From: Bacteroidales bacterium
Lineage (GTDB): Bacteria > Bacteroidota > Bacteroidia > Bacteroidales > UBA7960
Direction: 5' to 3'
Assembly: GCA_007129945.1 (NCBI GenBank)
Contig: SKUN01000164.1
Span: 1-35,715, forward strand
DNA: 35,715 nucleotides
How positions within the stretch are numbered: position 1 is the stretch's first letter; each line of letters begins with the position of its first letter. The notes under the pieces are model-generated. The model was not told the origin of the DNA. It did not search any database and saw only the letters and a list, made by a program, of their open reading frames with translations. Shown here piece after piece: positions 32,402 through 35,715 of this stretch. The position numbers were made by a program, and so were the translations under genes.

Positions 32402-33562
32402 ATGAAGTATAACAAACGAGGCGTGTCTTCGTCCAAGGAAGATGTGCACAAGGCCATTCAGAATCTTGACAAAGGACTTTTTCCCAATGCTTTTTGCAAG
32501 GTGGTGCCGGATTTCCTGGGGGGCGACCCCGCATGGTGCAATGTGATGCATGCTGACGGTGCCGGGACCAAGTCTTCCCTGGCCTATATGTATTGGAAAG
32601 AAACCGGGGATCTGTCGGTCTGGAAAGGGATTGCACAGGATGCCGTGGTCATGAACCTGGACGATCTGTTATGTGCCGGTGTTACAGGCAATATGCTGGT
32701 TTCATCCACCATCGGAAGAAACAAAAAGAGAATTCCCGGAGAAGTTATTTCAGCCATCATACAAGGCACAGCGGCTTTCCTGGACCGGATGAATGAACTG
32801 GGTGTGGAAATGGTGCTCACCGGTGGAGAAACGGCTGATGTGGGAGATCTTGTGCAAACGGTGATTGTGGACTCTACGGTTACTGCCAGGGTCCCAAGAA
32901 ACGAGATCATTCCCAATGAGAAAATCGCTCCGGGTGATGTGATCGTCGGGCTGGCTTCTGACGGCCAGACAACCTATGAAGATGATTATAACGGCGGGAT
33001 GGGGAGCAACGGGCTGACGTCTGCGCGCCACGATGTGTTTCATCATGAGTATTCAGAAAAGTTTCCGGAAAGCTTTGATAACAGCCTGGACGACGAAGTG
33101 GTTTACACGGGGAAAGCCCGGCTGACTGATCCCATGGAAGGGGTTCCCCTGGATATCGGCCGGCTGGTATTAAGTCCCACACGGACTTATGCCCCGGTGG
33201 TCAAACAGATATTTGAGCAGGCGAAGCATCATATACATGGCATGATTCACTGCAGCGGAGGAGGACAGACAAAGGTCCTCCATTTTCTTAAAAACCAGCA
33301 CGTGGTAAAAGACCGCCTGTTTGAACCCCCGCCATTGTTTCGTTATATCGGGGAGGTTTCCGGTACACCACAGAAAGAGATGTACCAGGTATTCAATATG
33401 GGGCATCGTCTTGAGTTTTACGTAAAAGAGGAAGTCGCCAGGGATATCATTGCGATTTGTGATGCTTTTCAGCTGAAGGCCAAAATAGTCGGGGAGGTGT
33501 TGGATTCAGAGAAAAAACAGCTTACCATCAGGGATGGGGATGGAACTTATGTATATGGCTGA
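32402..33562 (+). CDS. purM: Phosphoribosylformylglycinamidine cyclo-ligase
   Basis: The product is 386 aa from the ATG at 32402; the track's extra residue is a TTG. The first part reads KYNKRGVSSSKEDVHKAIQ, with DGAGTKSSLAYMY and DAVVMNLDDLLCAGVTG holding the ATP- and metal-binding residues. VLTGGETADVGD and IHCSGGGQTKVLHF are the later PurM motifs. It fits the longer PurM form of Bacteroidota, about 40 aa longer than E. coli PurM. It makes aminoimidazole ribotide in purine synthesis. It lies 42 nt after the OmpA-family gene and 56 nt before prfA; the prfA promoter separates the latter. Confidence 0.92.
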   Translation: MKYNKRGVSSSKEDVHKAIQNLDKGLFPNAFCKVVPDFLGGDPAWCNVMHADGAGTKSSLAYMYWKETGDLSVWKGIAQDAVVMNLDDLLCAGVTGNMLVSSTIGRNKKRIPGEVISAIIQGTAAFLDRMNELGVEMVLTGGETADVGDLVQTVIVDSTVTARVPRNEIIPNEKIAPGDVIVGLASDGQTTYEDDYNGGMGSNGLTSARHDVFHHEYSEKFPESFDNSLDDEVVYTGKARLTDPMEGVPLDIGRLVLSPTRTYAPVVKQIFEQAKHHIHGMIHCSGGGQTKVLHFLKNQHVVKDRLFEPPPLFRYIGEVSGTPQKEMYQVFNMGHRLEFYVKEEVARDIIAICDAFQLKAKIVGEVLDSEKKQLTIRDGDGTYVYG

Positions 33563-33593
33563 TTTTTATTGGCCTTGAAATTTTGTACCTTTG
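33563..33593 (+). promoter_or_regulatory. Promoter of prfA (TTTT-N19-TACCTTTG)
   Basis: TACCTTTG at 33586-33593 is an exact -7 match. TTTT at 33563-33566 is one base from TTTG with a spacing of 19 bp. The start site near 33600 leaves a leader of about 20 nt. Confidence 0.6.
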
Positions 33594-33618
33594 CTGGCTT
33601 AAATAAATAGTACCCCGT

Positions 33619-34701
33619 ATGTTATTGGAGAAACTGGAAGCAATCAAGGAGCGGCACAACGAAGTTGGGCAATTGATCACAGACCCCGAGATCATTGCCG
33701 ATATGAAGCGCTATATCAGACTTAATAAGGAATACAAAGACCTCGAGCCCATTGTCGGGGCCTATGAAGAATATAAAAACATCCTTGATAACATCACATC
33801 AACCCGGGAACTGCTGGCCAATGAGAAAGACCAGGAGTTTAAGGAAATGGCCCACAATGAATTGGAATCACTGGAGGAGCGCAAGGGAAATCTGGAAGAG
33901 AAAATTCGTGTTTTACTGGTTCCCAAAGATCCGCAGGATGACAAAAACTCCATTGTGGAAATCCGTGCCGGTACCGGAGGTGACGAAGCAGCCATTTTTG
34001 CCGGCGACCTGTACCGCATGTATACTAAGTTCTGTGAAAGCCGCCGCTGGAAGACAGAGGTGGTGGAAATGAATGAAGGAACTTCCGGAGGCTTCAAGGA
34101 GGTGATCTTTAATGTGACCGGAGACGGGACGTATGGAGTATTGAAGTACGAATCCGGTGTCCACAGGGTGCAAAGGGTGCCGCAGACCGAAACCCAGGGA
34201 AGGGTGCATACTTCTGCAGCAACCGTAGCTGTTTTGCCGGAAGCCGATGAATTTGACATTGAGTTGAAGACCAGTGACATCAAAAAGGAAACCTTTTGTT
34301 CTTCCGGTCCGGGAGGACAGTCGGTAAATACCACCTATTCAGCTGTTCGCCTCACACATAATCCCACCGGAATTGTCGTTTCCTGCCAGGATCAGAAATC
34401 CCAGATCAAGAACATGGATAAAGCCATGAAAGTTCTGCGTAGCCGGATCTTTGACATGGAATACAAAAAATACCTGGATGAAATTGCATCCAGGAGGAAA
34501 ACCATGGTTTCCACCGGTGACCGCTCCGCAAAAATCCGCACCTACAATTTTCCGCAGGGCAGGGTGACCGAACACCGGATCGGATTGACTTTATATAACC
34601 TGTCGGCTATAATGGACGGTGACATTCACGAGATCATTGAAGCCCTGCAGGTGGCTGAAAATGCAGAAAAATTGAAAGAGGGAGTCTCCACCGAAACCTA
34701 A
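33619..34701 (+). CDS. prfA: Peptide chain release factor 1
   Basis: The product is 360 aa, the standard RF1 length. The GGQ catalytic loop is [20 protein letters not shown] (about residue 234). The codon-recognition motif is in [17 protein letters not shown], with PQT at the RF1 PxT position instead of the commoner PAT; RF2 would have SPF. It therefore reads UAA and UAG. The protein needs methylation of the GGQ glutamine by PrmC for full activity; prmC is not in the window. The stop TAA is 2 nt before the pyrF ATG, so the two are coupled. Confidence 0.97.
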   Translation: MLLEKLEAIKERHNEVGQLITDPEIIADMKRYIRLNKEYKDLEPIVGAYEEYKNILDNITSTRELLANEKDQEFKEMAHNELESLEERKGNLEEKIRVLLVPKDPQDDKNSIVEIRAGTGGDEAAIFAGDLYRMYTKFCESRRWKTEVVEMNEGTSGGFKEVIFNVTGDGTYGVLKYESGVHRVQRVPQTETQGRVHTSAATVAVLPEADEFDIELKTSDIKKETFCSSGPGGQSVNTTYSAVRLTHNPTGIVVSCQDQKSQIKNMDKAMKVLRSRIFDMEYKKYLDEIASRRKTMVSTGDRSAKIRTYNFPQGRVTEHRIGLTLYNLSAIMDGDIHEIIEALQVAENAEKLKEGVSTET

Positions 34702-34703
34702 TC

Positions 34704-35579
34704 ATGATGACCAGGTCAGCACTGACGGCACTGATACGCCGGAAGAAATCGTTTTTATGTGTCGGGCTGGATCCCGATATGAACCGTATTCCGGAATGTA
34801 TTTGCCAAAATTCCGAAGACCCTTTGTTTGAATTCAACCGCAGGATCATTGATGCCACCATCGGGGAAGCGGTTGCCTTTAAACCCAATATCGCATTTTT
34901 CGAAATGCATGGAAGCAAAGGCTGGGAGAGTCTTGAAAAGACAATGGCCTATATTGCCGGGCATAAGGCGGGGCCAGTTTTTACCATTGCCGATGCCAAA
35001 AGAGCTGATATCGGGAATTCTTCGGCGGCTTACGCACGAACTTTCCTGGAGTCAATGCCTTTTGACGCAGTTACTGTCAGCCCTTACATGGGGCATGATT
35101 CTGTCAAACCTTTTCTTTCGTACCCCGGGAAATGGGCGGCGATCCTGGCCCTTACTTCCAATCCGGGAGCGACTGACTTCCAGTTATTGCCGGTAGGAAC
35201 GGATCGGGCTGCCGGGACGGATATCCCCGGTGCCGGGAAACAGTTTTATGAGGTTGTGATGGCCAAATGCATGGACTGGGGATCACCTGATAACATGATG
35301 TTTGTGGTGGGTGCCACACATGCCGGTATGCTTGGCTCAGTCAGGCAGCTGGTCCCTGATCATTTCTTCCTGATTCCCGGGGTCGGTGCGCAGGGGGGTG
35401 ACTTATCAGCAATTGCCTCAGTTGCCATGAATAAAGATGTGGGGATTCTGGTGAACAGCTCACGTGGGATACTTTACGCCTCATCCGGCGAGGACTTTGA
35501 CATAAAAGCCGGAGAAGCAGCGGCATGGTTGCAGCAGGAAATGGAAGAGATATTAAGGCGGTTCTCATGGGCTGAGTGA
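34704..35579 (+). CDS. pyrF: Orotidine 5'-phosphate decarboxylase (type 2)
   Basis: The product is 291 aa. CVGLDPDMNRIPE at the start and the catalytic DAKRADIGNSSAAYA (about 93-107) are typical of the longer bacterial OMP decarboxylase subgroup. FKPNIAFFEMHG and VGATHAGMLGSVRQLVPDHFFLIPGVGAQGGD complete the barrel. It makes UMP in pyrimidine synthesis. ATGs at 34704 and 34707 are both possible. The last residues, RRFSWAE, and the stop lie in the first copy of the downstream tandem repeat, so the C-terminus may be recently altered; catalytic residues are far from it. Confidence 0.95.
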   Translation: MMTRSALTALIRRKKSFLCVGLDPDMNRIPECICQNSEDPLFEFNRRIIDATIGEAVAFKPNIAFFEMHGSKGWESLEKTMAYIAGHKAGPVFTIADAKRADIGNSSAAYARTFLESMPFDAVTVSPYMGHDSVKPFLSYPGKWAAILALTSNPGATDFQLLPVGTDRAAGTDIPGAGKQFYEVVMAKCMDWGSPDNMMFVVGATHAGMLGSVRQLVPDHFFLIPGVGAQGGDLSAIASVAMNKDVGILVNSSRGILYASSGEDFDIKAGEAAAWLQQEMEEILRRFSWAE

Positions 35580-35715
35580 TGGGGAAGCTGCCAGTAGTCT
35601 GGTAAACGGGCGGAGTGGTTGTTGGTTGTTGGTTCTCATGGGCTGAGTGATGGGGAAGCTGCCGGTGGGTTGGTAGACGGCCCAGGCGGTTGTTGGTTCG
35701 CACGGGCCATGGAAA
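35560..35715 (+). repeat. 71-bp imperfect tandem repeat overlapping the pyrF 3' end
   Basis: GGTTCTCATGGGCTGAGTGATGGGGAAGCTGCC occurs at 35560-35592 and again, without change, at 35631-35663, a period of 71 bp. The rest of each unit (TGGTAAACGG/TGGTAGACGG, then GCGGTTGTTGG-type sequence) is less well kept. A third copy starts at 35695 (GGTTCGCACGGGCC) and runs out of the window. The first copy holds the last pyrF codons and stop. GTTGTTGGTTGTTGG is an extra short repeat in unit 1. Confidence 0.85.

Noticed and set aside
35341-35703. Minus-strand ORF of 120 aa at the right edge
   Set aside because: It is antisense to pyrF and its Pro/Thr/His-rich start simply translates the tandem repeat.
1-35715. 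CRISPR arrays, IS elements, prophage or conjugation genes
   Set aside because: No regularly spaced repeats, transposase, integrase or phage structural genes were seen on either strand.

Overview
The window looks like chromosomal DNA of a member of the Bacteroidota, most like the Bacteroidales/Marinilabiliales group. The evidence is several TAnnTTTG-type -7 promoter boxes (one with a TTTG box 19 bp upstream, in front of tRNA-Pro), starts without strong Shine-Dalgarno sequences, a tRNA without encoded CCA, a PorE-like TPR/PD40/OmpA protein, a Bacteroidota-type PurM, and a zapA / 6S-like RNA / rny arrangement. I see no phage, IS element, CRISPR array or conjugation gene. Gene density is high and almost all of it is ordinary housekeeping, signalling and envelope functions.

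Layout. 1-5.0 kb, minus strand: a PhnD-like lipoprotein, a membrane histidine kinase and a sigma-54-dependent response regulator form a tight operon. It ends at a terminator, and beyond it lie a YceI-family protein and the start of an outer-membrane porin-like protein. A sigma-54 promoter with a perfect GG-N10-GC core lies just before yceI, and a CGACGGT direct repeat with 11-bp phasing lies about 150 bp upstream of its predicted start site. I read the five genes as one signalling unit with its probable target. 5.1-8.9 kb, plus: threonine ammonia-lyase and a MacB/FtsX-type permease. 9.0-17.2 kb, minus: serpin lipoprotein, SbcD-like nuclease, a membrane-anchored SbcC-like ATPase, and a PAS-GAF hybrid histidine kinase.

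17.3-22.1 kb, plus: trxB and two tandem membrane histidine kinases of the HisKA_2 type. The second keeps its phosphoacceptor His box but has lost the ATP-binding motifs. 22.2-24.8 kb: a small coiled-coil protein, zapA, a roughly 199-nt rod-shaped RNA that I call 6S RNA, and rny. 24.9-27.8 kb: two thioredoxin-fold proteins, a LolD/MacB-type ATPase, a PduO-type cobalamin adenosyltransferase and tRNA-Pro(GGG), separated by clear intrinsic terminators. 27.9-29.5 kb, minus: an MFS transporter. 29.6-35.6 kb, plus: tatA-like, the PorE-like OmpA protein, purM, prfA and pyrF. The window ends in a 71-bp imperfect tandem repeat whose first copy contains the pyrF stop codon.

The points most worth following up are the sigma-54 circuit at the left end, the 6S-like RNA, the kinase/pseudokinase tandem, the serpin-SbcDC operon with its unusual SbcC, and the repeat at the right edge. 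Gene starts were moved from the ORF track where the track had chosen TTG codons or long non-family extensions.
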